Shown piece by piece: positions 16,321-24,328 of a stretch of DNA of 64,000 nucleotides (position 1 is its first letter; every line of letters begins with the position of its first letter). Source of the stretch: Agrococcus sp. ProA11 (GTDB taxonomy: Bacteria > Actinomycetota > Actinomycetes > Actinomycetales > Microbacteriaceae); the NCBI RefSeq assembly GCF_039880525.1, contig NZ_CP156989.1, forward strand, positions 2,356,001 through 2,420,000, read 5' to 3'. The position numbers were made by a program, and so were the translations under genes. The notes under the pieces were generated by a model. It was not told the origin of the DNA. It was given only the letters and a program-made list of their open reading frames with translations, and ran no database searches.

Positions 16321-17010
16321 TCAGTCGGTCACGAGGAGCGCTCTGAGCGCGGCGGCACTCTCGTTGGCGCCGAACGCCGGCCAGCCCGGCTGCAGGTGCA
16401 GACCCTCCGCCAGCGAGTCGAGCACGACGGGATCGAAGCCGAAGGCGTCGATGAGTGCCGAGACCTGCTCGACGTCGCGCGGGTCGTCGCCGGCGACCGC
16501 GATCGCACGGCGCTGCGGATGGCCCGCGGGCCGCGGTCCGTCGGCGAGGTCGTGGTAGCCCATGTGGTTGAACGCCTTCACGACGCGCGACCGTGGCAGG
16601 AACTCCTGCACGATGGTGCTCGTCGGCCGCTCGGGATCCGTGAACTCGTCGCGGATGCCGTCGGTCTCCCACCAGTAGTTCATCGCGTCGATCACGAGCT
16701 TGCCGGCGAGCGCGTCCACCGGCAGGCGCTCGTACTGGCCCAGCGGCAGCGCGAGGATGACCACGTCGGCCGCGGCAGCGGCATCCGCCGACACCATCGC
16801 CTCGGCGCCCGGCGCCAGGTACTCGACGATCAGTCGGATGCGCGCGGCGCTGCCGGAGCCGGCGATGAGCGTGCGGTGCCCCGCTGCGAGCGAGCGCTTC
16901 GCGAGCACCGTGCCGATCTTGCCTGCGCCCAGGATCGCGATCGTCTGGGTCTGGCACTCGAGATCCACGATTCCGGTACCGCCCCTGCTCGCTTCGGCCT
17001 GCTGCGCCAT
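16321..17010 (-). CDS. NAD(P)-binding oxidoreductase, F420-dependent NADP reductase-like
   Basis: The 229-residue protein opens with a Rossmann motif [15 protein letters not shown] and has [14 protein letters not shown] and [10 protein letters not shown], all found in the NADPH:F420 oxidoreductase (Fno)-like family. In organisms lacking F420 such proteins act on other substrates, so the natural reaction is open. The GGGGAG upstream of ATG 17010 supports this start. It is monocistronic, lying on the minus strand after the tRNA cluster. Confidence 0.8.
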   Translation of the reverse strand: MAQQAEASRGGTGIVDLECQTQTIAILGAGKIGTVLAKRSLAAGHRTLIAGSGSAARIRLIVEYLAPGAEAMVSADAAAAADVVILALPLGQYERLPVDALAGKLVIDAMNYWWETDGIRDEFTDPERPTSTIVQEFLPRSRVVKAFNHMGYHDLADGPRPAGHPQRRAIAVAGDDPRDVEQVSALIDAFGFDPVVLDSLAEGLHLQPGWPAFGANESAAALRALLVTD

Positions 17011-17208
17011 GCGTCCACTCCCCTGTCGTCTCCCAGTGTCTCAACAGCAGGCCGGCACAGCCGCATTCCCGCCAGCGCAGCCGCAGCTGCGCCAGCGCGG
17101 CCGCATCTGCCCTGAGGCACGCTGCACGGCGCCGATGCGCGCGACCCGCGGCGCCCCAGCGCGCAGCGCGCACGGGAGGCGCGAGCGGCAGCGCAGCAGC
17201 CGGTCGGG

Positions 17209-17652
17209 TCAGTCGGTCGAGTCGACGACCGGCTCGCTGTCAGCGGCAGGCTCCGCCCAGCGGTGGAAGCGGCGACCGGAGACCCTGGTGAGGTCGATGC
17301 GCACGAACTCGCGCTTCACGGTGGGGATCAGCGGGTAGATCGGCAGCGCCGATGCGGCTTCGACCTCGTCGCTCGTCTCGAGCCGTCGGGCCTTGCCGTG
17401 CGCGACGACGCTCCAGGCTTCGCGCACCCCGATGTTGTCGATCTCGAACACGACATCGTCGGCGAGCAGCACGCCAGCGAGCTTCGTCCCCGGCGCGGTG
17501 CGGAAGGTGATCTCGTGGCCGTCTGCGTGGTAGTTGATCGGGAAGACCTCGAGGCGATCGCCGACGTTGAAGGCGATGCGCCCGAACTCGAAGACGGAGA
17601 GGAGCTTGAGGCTCTCCGCCTCGCTGATCTCGTGCACGGGGTTCTCGGCCAT
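17209..17652 (-). CDS. pyridoxamine 5'-phosphate oxidase-like flavin-binding protein
   Basis: A 147-residue split-beta-barrel protein of the PNPOx-like family with GRIAFNVGDRLEVFPINYH near the start and RTAPGTKLAGVL in the flavin-binding segment. Relatives bind FMN, F420 or haem and reduce diverse substrates; which cofactor is used cannot be read from the sequence. The ATG at 17652 has AACCAT six bases upstream, compatible with leaderless translation. An interspersed hairpin repeat lies just upstream. Confidence 0.82.
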   Translation of the reverse strand: MAENPVHEISEAESLKLLSVFEFGRIAFNVGDRLEVFPINYHADGHEITFRTAPGTKLAGVLLADDVVFEIDNIGVREAWSVVAHGKARRLETSDEVEAASALPIYPLIPTVKREFVRIDLTRVSGRRFHRWAEPAADSEPVVDSTD

Positions 17653-17692
17653 GGCCTCATGGTTGCATCGCTGGTGCGCGCGCGCCAGGGGC

Positions 17693-17731
17693 GGGTCTCG
17701 TGACGGGCCTGCGGCCCTCCTCGACCGGCGG
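17693..17731. repeat. GGTCTCGTGACG hairpin repeat, copy 1
   Basis: GGGTCTCGTGACGGGCC, TGC, then GGCCCTCCTCGACCGGCGG: conserved flanks around a small variable stem. Related copies lie at 40154-40225 and 62916-63026. It is intergenic and close to the 3' end of the acyltransferase gene. Confidence 0.75.
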
Positions 17732-17737
17732 AGGGGG

Positions 17738-18349
17738 CTACGCGCGCTTCTGGGCCAGGCGCTCGGCGAGGCCCGCCTCGTCGGCCAGGCGAGGCTCGGT
17801 GGTGCGCTCGGGGTTGATGCCGCGCTTGTCGGCGTAGAAGGCGCGGATCTGCTCCATGTCGGCGGGCACGTCGCCGGTCAGCTGCATCGTGGGGCCGAGC
17901 CCCGTCGTGCCGGTGCCGGAGTCGACGAAGCCGAGCGTGACCGGCACGCCCGCCTCGTAGGCGATGCGGTAGAAGCCGCTGCGCCACTGGCTCGAGCTGC
18001 GCGTGCCGTCGGGGGTCACCACGATCGCGGCGTGCGGGTCGGTGCGGGCCAGCTCGATCACGCGGTCGGCGAGCCCCGCGGGGTCGTCGCGGTCGACGGG
18101 GATGCCGCCGAGCCAGTGCATGACGCGGCCGAACGGGCCCTGGAAGAGCTCGCGCTTGCCGAGCCAGCGCACGGGCAGGCGGGCATCCCACGTGATCGCG
18201 AGCATGAGCACGAAGTCGCGATTGGACGTGTGGGGCGCGCCGATCAGCAGCCGCGGCCCGTCATGCGTCGGGTGCTCGCGCTGCAGCTGCCACGGGCTCA
18301 GCGCCCAGTGCAGTCGCGCGATCGCGTGACGGATCGGCATCATGCCCAT
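17738..18349 (-). CDS. 1-acyl-glycerol-3-phosphate acyltransferase-like protein
   Basis: The 203-residue protein has the PlsC-type catalytic HX4D motif in APHTSNRDFVL and the substrate-binding GGIPVDRD, followed by VVTPDGTRSSS, the variant of the EGTR block found in small actinobacterial acyltransferases. It lacks long hydrophobic helices and is probably peripheral to the membrane. It follows the desaturase with 34 bases between them, so both may shape membrane lipids as one unit. Confidence 0.85.
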   Translation of the reverse strand: MGMMPIRHAIARLHWALSPWQLQREHPTHDGPRLLIGAPHTSNRDFVLMLAITWDARLPVRWLGKRELFQGPFGRVMHWLGGIPVDRDDPAGLADRVIELARTDPHAAIVVTPDGTRSSSQWRSGFYRIAYEAGVPVTLGFVDSGTGTTGLGPTMQLTGDVPADMEQIRAFYADKRGINPERTTEPRLADEAGLAERLAQKRA

Positions 18350-18383
18350 GCGTGCCCCTCGGTGGTGGTCGTCAGCGGCGCGC

Positions 18384-19487
18384 TCAGCGCCGCATGTCCA
18401 GCATGGGGCAATCGAAGGGATCGCGCGCTGCGAGCCCGACGCGGTTCAGGTACCGGACGACCTCGCCGTATGCGCCGACCAGGCTGGTCTCGACGTAGGC
18501 GATGTCGTGCTTCGCGCAGTGGGCGCGCACGATCTCGCTCGCCGCACGCAGGTGGGGGCGCGCCATGTTCGGGAAGAGGTGGTGCTCGACCTGGTAGTTC
18601 AGGCCGCCGAGCAGCGAGGTCGTGCCCCAGCCGCGCACGTTGCGCGAGGTGCGCACCTGCTTGGTGAAGAAGTCGAGCTTGGCGTCGCGGCTGACGGTCG
18701 GCATGCCCTTGTGGTTCGGCGCGAAGGATGCGCCCATGCCGACGCCGAAGACGGCCATCTGCACGGCGAAGAACGCGAGCGCCATCAGCGGCGGCATCAC
18801 CAGCAGCAGGAACGTGATGTAGAGGGTGAATCGGGTCGCGATGAGGCTGAGCTCGATCCACCGGCCTGTGACGGGTCGGCGCTCGAGCAGCGTGCGGATC
18901 GAGTGCTGGTGCAGGTTGAGGCCCTCGAGCGTGAGGAGCGGGAAGAAGAACCAGCCCTGCTGACGGGTGATCATCCGGACCAGACCGCGCGACTGCTTCG
19001 CGTCGCTCGGCAGGAACGAGATCGTGTCGACCTCGATGTCGGGGTCGCGACCGATCTGGTTGGGGTTCGCGTGGTGGCGCGAGTGCTTCGACATCCACCA
19101 CTGGTGGCTGATGCCGACGACGCCGGCGGCGAGGATGCGGCCGAGGCGGTCGTTGGCGGGGCCCGACTTCAGCACCTGACGGTGCGAGGCCTCATGCGCG
19201 ACGAACGAGATCTGCGTCAGCACGATGCCGAGGCCTGCGGCGATGAGCAGCTGGAACCAGCTGTCGCCCAGCAGCACCGACCCGACGAGCAGCCCGACGA
19301 GCGCGACGCCGAGCCCGACCATCAGCCAGGTGTAGAAGCCGACAGCCCGCTCCAGCAGGCCCGCATCGCGCACCGCCTTGGCAACGACTCGGAAGTCGGC
19401 GCGGCGGTCCTCTTCGGATCGATCGGATGCGCGGACTGTCGTTCGCAGCGCTCCGTGTGTCACCGCGGGTGCGGTCGTCGTGGTCAT
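18384..19487 (-). CDS. membrane fatty acid desaturase
   Basis: A di-iron acyl desaturase introducing a double bond into membrane or CoA-bound fatty acids. The 367-residue protein has the three histidine boxes HEASH (about 98), HSRHH (about 138) and QVEHH (about 301), with paired membrane helices at about 50-90 and 215-255. The QxxHH third box is typical of the front-end/FADS-like group, but no cytochrome b5 domain is fused. AGGGGG upstream supports ATG 19487. It pairs with the downstream acyltransferase. Confidence 0.93.
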   Translation of the reverse strand: MTTTTAPAVTHGALRTTVRASDRSEEDRRADFRVVAKAVRDAGLLERAVGFYTWLMVGLGVALVGLLVGSVLLGDSWFQLLIAAGLGIVLTQISFVAHEASHRQVLKSGPANDRLGRILAAGVVGISHQWWMSKHSRHHANPNQIGRDPDIEVDTISFLPSDAKQSRGLVRMITRQQGWFFFPLLTLEGLNLHQHSIRTLLERRPVTGRWIELSLIATRFTLYITFLLLVMPPLMALAFFAVQMAVFGVGMGASFAPNHKGMPTVSRDAKLDFFTKQVRTSRNVRGWGTTSLLGGLNYQVEHHLFPNMARPHLRAASEIVRAHCAKHDIAYVETSLVGAYGEVVRYLNRVGLAARDPFDCPMLDMRR

Positions 19488-19670
19488 ACGGCCCCCTAGG
19501 GGTCATCGGCGACTTCCCAGCCGGTGGAGGCCGGCCGACCTCGTGTGGTCGGGACCTCGGATGCTTCTTAGCGTATGGCGTACGCAATGCCGGAGGCGGA
19601 ATACGGGCTATGGGTTGCGCATGCATGCGGCCTGACGGCGCACGCCTGCAGCTCGGTTGCGCACGCGCAG

Positions 19671-19697
19671 AGCCCGGCTGCGCAGTGCAGCCGGGCT
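19671..19697 (-). terminator. hairpin between acyl-CoA oxidase and desaturase genes
   Basis: AGCCCGGCTGC and its complement enclose GCAGT, an 11-base-pair stem 21 bases past the acyl-CoA oxidase stop, well placed as its terminator. Confidence 0.75.
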
Positions 19698-19717
19698 TCG
19701 TCGCGATGGGAGCGGGG

Positions 19718-21913
19718 TCAGCGCGCGGCGGCGCCGGCGCTCTCCGCGTCCGCAGCGGCATCCGCCGCGTCGGCGTGCGGCGCTGCCTCGACCGAGTCGT
19801 CCAGGATGTCCTCTGGCGAGATCGGCGCGGCACCGGCGACGGCGATCGGCTGGGCGTCGGGATCGGTGCCCTTGGCCTTCTTCTCCGGCGTCGGCAGCTG
19901 GCCCGATTCGCGCAGCTCGGCATAGTGCGCCTGCGCCTCGGCCTGGCGCTTGCCCTCCGCGCCCGATGCGATGCGCGAGCGCAGGTGCTCGTCGCCGAGC
20001 CCGAACGCCGCGACCAGGTCGAGCGCATGCGGGCGGATCTTCGGCAGCAGGCGCTCGATCGTCGAGCTGACGGCCTGCGAGCGAGCACCGGAGAGGCGGC
20101 CGTTCTCGAGGTACCACGCCGCGTGCTCCTCGATGATCGTCAGCGCGAAGAGGTCGCGCAGGTGCGTCAGCACCTTCCTGGTCGCCTCGGGGCTGCGGTC
20201 GACCGCCTGCGCGAGCGCGTCGTACTGCTGCAGCTCGACCCAGGCGCGCGCAGCCTCGATGAGCTGGTGCTGCTCGGCGTTGAACGCGGCGGCGGCCTTC
20301 TCCTGCTCCCTCGGGGCGTGCCGGAGACGGCCGGCGATGTCGGCGACCATGGTCTCGACGCGATCCTCGAGCAGCTCACGCTGCAGGTCGCGGTCGCGCA
20401 GCGCGATCGACGACTTCTTCACGTTGCGCAGGTCACGCACATCCTGCGAGAGGGTGCGCAGGCCCACGAACGTCGACGCGCGCTCGAAGAACTGATCAGC
20501 GGCGAAGCGCGCGATGTCGGCCTTCGACGCGCCCTTGAACTGCTTGGCGAAGTCACCGAGCAGGCGCTTGCCGACCAGCTGCAGGAGCACGGTGTTGTCG
20601 CCTTCGAAGGTGACGTAGACGTCGAGGTCGGCGCGCAGCTGCACGAGCCGGTTCTCGCCCAGGAAGCCGGCTCCGCCGCACGCCTCGCGCGCCTCCTGCA
20701 GCGTGTCGAGCGCCTGCCAGGTGGAGAGCGACTTGAGCCCGGCGGCGAGGGTCTCGAGATCCTCTCGCTCCTCCGGCGTGTCCGTGCGGCCCGAGAAGAC
20801 GCCGTCGAACTGCACCAGCAGGCGCTCGTGCGCGTAGGTCTGCGCGTAGGCCTTGGCGAGGCGGGTGAACAGGCGGCGCTGGTGCCGGCGGTAGTCGAGC
20901 AGCACCTCCTCGTGCGTCTCGCTCGACGCGTTGAACTGGCGGCGCTCCGACCCGTAGCGGATGGCGATGGCGAGCGCGGCCTGCTGGGCGACCGCGGCTG
21001 CGCCGTCGAGCGAGACGCGGCCCTGCACGAGCGTGCCGAGCATTGTGAAGAAGCGGCGTCCCGGGCTGTCGATCGGGCTCGAGTAGGTGCCGTCCGGCGT
21101 CACATCGCCGTAGCGGTTCAGCAGGTTGACGCGCGGCACGCGCACCTGCGTGAAGTGGAGCCGCCCGTTGTCGATGCCGTTGAGGCCGCCCTTGTAGCCG
21201 TCGTCCTCGCCGCCGATGCCGGGCAAGAAGCTGCCATCCTCGTCGCGCAGCGGCGTGTAGAACGCGTGCACGCCATGGTCGACGCCCTTGGTGATGAGCT
21301 TCGCGAAGACCACGGCGGCGGTGCCGTGCAGCGCTGCGTTGCCGAGGTAGTCCTTCCACGCGCCGCGGAAGGGCGTGTCGATGACGAACTCCTCCGTCGC
21401 CTCGTCGTAGGTCGCGGTGGTGCCGATCGAGGCGACATCCGAGCCGTGGCCCGTCTCGGTCATGGCGAACGCACCCGGAACCTCGAGGCTCATGATCGCG
21501 GGCAGGAACGTGTCGTGGTGGTAGTCGGTGCCCAGGTGCAGCACGGCCGCGCCGAAGAGGCCGAACTGCACGCCCGACTTGATCTGCAGGCTCGGGTCGG
21601 CGAGCACGAGCTCGACGAAGCCGGCGATGTTGCCGCCGTGGTCGTCATCGCCGCCGAGGCGCGACGGGAAGGCGGCGAGCACGGCGCCGTCGTCGACGAG
21701 CATGTGCATCTGCTCGAGCACGCGCTGTCGGTGGTCGGCCATCGGCTGGTCATCGAGGCGCTGGTAGCGCGGGTCGGCGACCTTGGCGCGCGCCGCGAGG
21801 CGGCGTTCGCCCCAGGTGCCGCGCAGGTCTCGCCCGAGCCAGTCGACATCGACCTTGCCGTGCTGGCGAGGCTCCTCGCTGCGCTGGCGGCGGGTGCGGT
21901 TCGTGTCGGCCAT
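19718..21913 (-). CDS. acyl-CoA oxidase / acyl-CoA dehydrogenase family protein
   Basis: A large FAD enzyme for the first step of fatty acid oxidation. The 731-residue length and order match acyl-CoA oxidases (two C-terminal helical domains) more than 380-residue dehydrogenases. Visible motifs: GAFAMTETGHGSDVASIGTTA in the flavin/substrate site, QFGLFGAAVLHLGT, EACGGAGFLGENR, and VTFEGDNTVLLQL, the last usual in peroxisomal-type oxidases. The C-terminal 40 residues are an Ala/Asp-rich tail. ATG 21913 is preceded by AGGGGG. A GCGCCT-CTGC-AGGCGC hairpin lies at 21940-21955 in its leader. Confidence 0.9.
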   Translation of the reverse strand: MADTNRTRRQRSEEPRQHGKVDVDWLGRDLRGTWGERRLAARAKVADPRYQRLDDQPMADHRQRVLEQMHMLVDDGAVLAAFPSRLGGDDDHGGNIAGFVELVLADPSLQIKSGVQFGLFGAAVLHLGTDYHHDTFLPAIMSLEVPGAFAMTETGHGSDVASIGTTATYDEATEEFVIDTPFRGAWKDYLGNAALHGTAAVVFAKLITKGVDHGVHAFYTPLRDEDGSFLPGIGGEDDGYKGGLNGIDNGRLHFTQVRVPRVNLLNRYGDVTPDGTYSSPIDSPGRRFFTMLGTLVQGRVSLDGAAAVAQQAALAIAIRYGSERRQFNASSETHEEVLLDYRRHQRRLFTRLAKAYAQTYAHERLLVQFDGVFSGRTDTPEEREDLETLAAGLKSLSTWQALDTLQEAREACGGAGFLGENRLVQLRADLDVYVTFEGDNTVLLQLVGKRLLGDFAKQFKGASKADIARFAADQFFERASTFVGLRTLSQDVRDLRNVKKSSIALRDRDLQRELLEDRVETMVADIAGRLRHAPREQEKAAAAFNAEQHQLIEAARAWVELQQYDALAQAVDRSPEATRKVLTHLRDLFALTIIEEHAAWYLENGRLSGARSQAVSSTIERLLPKIRPHALDLVAAFGLGDEHLRSRIASGAEGKRQAEAQAHYAELRESGQLPTPEKKAKGTDPDAQPIAVAGAAPISPEDILDDSVEAAPHADAADAAADAESAGAAAR

Positions 21914-21939
21914 GGGTCCCCCTCGGACGTGATGATGCG

Positions 21940-21955
21940 GCGCCTCTGCAGGCGC
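21940..21955. promoter_or_regulatory. small hairpin in the acyl-CoA oxidase leader
   Basis: GCGCCT, CTGC, AGGCGC forms a six-base-pair stem 27 bases upstream of the start codon. It may affect translation or bind a regulator; nothing more can be read. Confidence 0.35.
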
Positions 21956-22106
21956 ATTACCACGGTAGGCGCGCCTCCGGCCGGGGTCACCTGCCCTTGA
22001 TCGAGGGCACAAGGGCACGCGGGAGGGCCCCTCGTCGAGTTGTGCCGTGCCTACAACGCTGCGGCGTATCCGCTGTCGACCATCGCACCTGCGTCGCCGA
22101 CCCGCG

Positions 22107-23633
22107 CTAGCTCGACGTGGAGGCCTCGAAGACGGTCGCGCCGCCGATCAGGGTGCGCGCGACGGGCATCGAGCGCAGCGCCGCCGCGACCCGGTGCGGA
22201 TCGTCGCCGCTCGGCAGCCGCGCACCGAGCACGACGAGGTCGGCCGGCTCTCCCGCGGCGATGCGCGTGCGAGCCGAGGCGGCGATCGCCTGCGGGATCG
22301 TGATGGACTCGGCCGCCTGCCACGGCTCCTCGTCGCCGCGCGTGCGCGTGACCGCGGTGGCGATCGCGCGCCACGGGTCGAGCGGCGTCACCGGCGCGTC
22401 GGAGCCCAGGACCACCGGCACCCCGGCCTCCAGCAGTGAGCGGATGCGGAAGGCGTCACCCGCGCGATCCGCCCAGAGCGACTCCGTGAGCTCGCGATCG
22501 TCGAGCGCGTGCTCGGGCTGCACGGAGGCCGTGAGGCCGAGCCGCGCGAGGCGGGGGATGTCTGCCGCGGAGACGAGCTGCGCATGCTCGATGCGATCGT
22601 CGATGCTGCTGCGGCCTGCGCTCGCGGCACGCTCGAACGCGTCGATCGCCGCGCCCACGGCCGCGTCGCCGATCGCGTGCACCGCGGCCGCGAGGCCGAG
22701 CTCGCCGGCGCGGGCCAGCAGCCGATCGAGGTCGGCGTCGTCGACGTTCCGCACGCCGGAGCCCTCGCTGCCGGTGGCTCCGGCGTACGGATGCGCCGTC
22801 CACGCCGTGCGGGTGCCGAGCGAGCCGTCGGTGATGACCTTCAGCCGGCCCATGCGGGCACTGCCGGCGATCGGGTCTCCGGTGCGCAGGCCGCGCTGCG
22901 CCGCGAGCTCGAGATCCTGCTGGTAGACCCCGACCTCGACGCGCGTGGGCGTGACGCGTCCCGGACGCGTCCACGCGCCCACCGCATCATCGAACTCGAG
23001 ATCGACGACCCCGACGACGCCGCGCTCGGCGGCCGCCGCCAGCGCGTCGACGACCAGTCGGTCGAGCGCATCGGTGTCGAGCATCCCCTCGACCGCCTGA
23101 AGCGCGTCGAAGGCCGCATCCTCGCGCAGCAGCGCGCCGTCGAGGTTGCGACCGAGGCGCTCGAGCATGGCGGTGTTCGGCCACGAGCAGTGGACGTCGC
23201 TCGAGACCACGAGGGTGGGCACCGTGCCGGTCGCCGCATCGAGCAGCGCTCGCGTGGGCGGAGCCGGCCACAGTCCGTCGCGCATGCCGACGAGCACGAG
23301 CGGATCCCCGGCAGCCCCGGCGTGCGCAGCGTGCGCGCGCGCCGCCGTGCCTGCGATCGCGGCGGCCTCGTCGGCGGTGGCGGCGTCGAGCACGCTCGGT
23401 CGGGTGCGGTGGCGCGCCCACTGCCCCATGTGGGTGTGCTCATCCCAGAGGCCAGGGATGAGCGTCGCGCCGTCGAGATCTTCCCGCTCGCCCACCGACG
23501 GCGTCGATCCGGCGGGGCTCACCCGCTCGATCGCCCCGTCGACGATGTCGACATCGGCCAGCAGATCACCGGTGGCAGGTGCTCCGCCCAGGGAGTAGAG
23601 ACCGTCGAGCAGGCGGACATTCGCAAGTCGCAT
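22107..23633 (-). CDS. metal-dependent amidohydrolase (YtcJ-like)
   Basis: The 508-residue protein has the amidohydrolase HxH in LWDEHTHMGQW, the IEHAQL histidine, and LGSDAPVTPLDPW with the metal Asp. The layout is that of the YtcJ/N-substituted formamide deformylase group, whose substrates are mostly unknown. ATG 23633 is preferred: TAGCGT ends seven bases upstream, and this -10 would overlap a GTG at 23642. It is divergent from nothing and follows the two small membrane protein genes on the same strand. Confidence 0.87.
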   Translation of the reverse strand: MRLANVRLLDGLYSLGGAPATGDLLADVDIVDGAIERVSPAGSTPSVGEREDLDGATLIPGLWDEHTHMGQWARHRTRPSVLDAATADEAAAIAGTAARAHAAHAGAAGDPLVLVGMRDGLWPAPPTRALLDAATGTVPTLVVSSDVHCSWPNTAMLERLGRNLDGALLREDAAFDALQAVEGMLDTDALDRLVVDALAAAAERGVVGVVDLEFDDAVGAWTRPGRVTPTRVEVGVYQQDLELAAQRGLRTGDPIAGSARMGRLKVITDGSLGTRTAWTAHPYAGATGSEGSGVRNVDDADLDRLLARAGELGLAAAVHAIGDAAVGAAIDAFERAASAGRSSIDDRIEHAQLVSAADIPRLARLGLTASVQPEHALDDRELTESLWADRAGDAFRIRSLLEAGVPVVLGSDAPVTPLDPWRAIATAVTRTRGDEEPWQAAESITIPQAIAASARTRIAAGEPADLVVLGARLPSGDDPHRVAAALRSMPVARTLIGGATVFEASTSS

Positions 23634-23640
23634 GGTCGGC

Positions 23641-23646
23641 ACGCTA
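23641..23646 (-). promoter_or_regulatory. -10 hexamer of the amidohydrolase gene
   Basis: TAGCGT on the minus strand ends seven bases before ATG 23633, giving a leaderless or nearly leaderless mRNA. Confidence 0.5.
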
Positions 23647-23693
23647 CCGGGCGCCGCGCCCGTCGGTCGCGAGGGCGCGGCGCCCGATGTCGG

Positions 23694-23885
23694 TCAGTGC
23701 GCGAGCCGCGCGGTTGTCCCTCGACGACGGGCGACGCGCTCACGATCGACGCGAGTGGGGGGTGCCGCCTGTCGCACGAGTGCGATGGCGGTGGCGATCA
23801 GCCCGAGGGCGCCGATCGCGGCGACGATGCCGAGCCAGGTGGGATCCATGGCTGCGGTGCTGAGCCAGGTGGGGTTCATGACCAT
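23694..23885 (-). CDS. small single-pass membrane protein with duplicated N-terminus
   Basis: A 63-residue protein whose start shows an internal duplication: MNPTWLSTAA is followed by MDPTWLGIVAA, and the DNA repeats ATGrAyCCCACCTGGCTC. One hydrophobic helix follows (about 17-37), then a basic tail. AGGAG lies nine bases before ATG 23885. The core MDPTWLGIVAAIGALGLIAT aligns with MDITWIIVIAVISLAGVIGT of the next gene upstream, so the pair are paralogues. No known function. Confidence 0.6.
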   Translation of the reverse strand: MVMNPTWLSTAAMDPTWLGIVAAIGALGLIATAIALVRQAAPPTRVDRERVARRRGTTARLAH

Positions 23886-23925
23886 GATGATGCGCTCCTG
23901 CTCCGGATTGGGCCAGAGGCGAGAT

Positions 23926-24210
23926 TCAGAGACCGCCGGCCCAGAGGCGCTCGGTGCTCACGGCGTGGGGGCTGCGCGGCTGCGAGCGCTGCGGCGCGCG
24001 ACCCCGCGCCTGCAGCTCCGCGACGACGCGCTCGGCGCGCTGCTCGGCCAGCAGTCGCGCCTCGCGATCGGCCAGGCGATCGCGCATGCGGGCGACCAGC
24101 TCGGGGTCGGGTACGACGCGCGGTGCTCGCTCGCGCAGCAGCGAGATGGCGGTGCCGATGACGCCGGCGAGGCTGATCACGGCGATGACGATGATCCAGG
24201 TGATGTCCAT
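23926..24210 (-). CDS. small single-pass membrane protein, paralogue of its neighbour
   Basis: A 94-residue protein with one N-terminal helix (residues 3-25, very short extracytoplasmic start) followed by a charged Arg/Glu-rich cytoplasmic tail with predicted helix (ARMRDRLADREARLLAEQRAE). It shares its helix sequence with the 63-residue protein downstream. Its promoter region is shared with the divergent GlxA-type regulator, which suggests control by that regulator. Such small membrane proteins often modulate larger membrane complexes, but no partner is visible. Confidence 0.65.
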   Translation of the reverse strand: MDITWIIVIAVISLAGVIGTAISLLRERAPRVVPDPELVARMRDRLADREARLLAEQRAERVVAELQARGRAPQRSQPRSPHAVSTERLWAGGL

Positions 24211-24236
24211 GGCAGAAAGTGTGCGCTTGCGAAGTT

Positions 24237-24254
24237 CCTGCCACCAGTGGCAGG
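24237..24254. promoter_or_regulatory. perfect palindrome in divergent promoter, candidate operator
   Basis: CCTGCCAC-CA-GTGGCAGG is an eight-base perfect inverted repeat. Each arm reads TGGCAGGA outward, close to the TGGCSNGWWY site of the related regulator AdpA of Streptomyces (nine of ten positions on one arm). It covers the -35 region of the regulator gene, so binding should affect its own expression. Confidence 0.55.
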
Positions 24255-24269
24255 ATGGCCAACATCCAA

Positions 24270-24275
24270 TAAGAT
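24270..24275 (+). promoter_or_regulatory. -10 hexamer of the GlxA-type regulator gene
   Basis: TAAGAT fits TANNNT; the -35 position 17 bases upstream (GTGGCA) lies inside the palindrome. The leader would be about 50 bases with a GAGGGAAGAG ribosome site. Confidence 0.45.
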
Positions 24276-24328
24276 TCTGTCAACCGCGTCTGCAGCCCGA
24301 CGACACGGGCCCGACCGAGAGGGAAGAG

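Noticed and set aside
23634-23642. GTG start of the amidohydrolase at 23642
   Set aside because: The -10 hexamer TAGCGT overlaps this codon; ATG 23633 fits both promoter spacing and the usual N-terminus.
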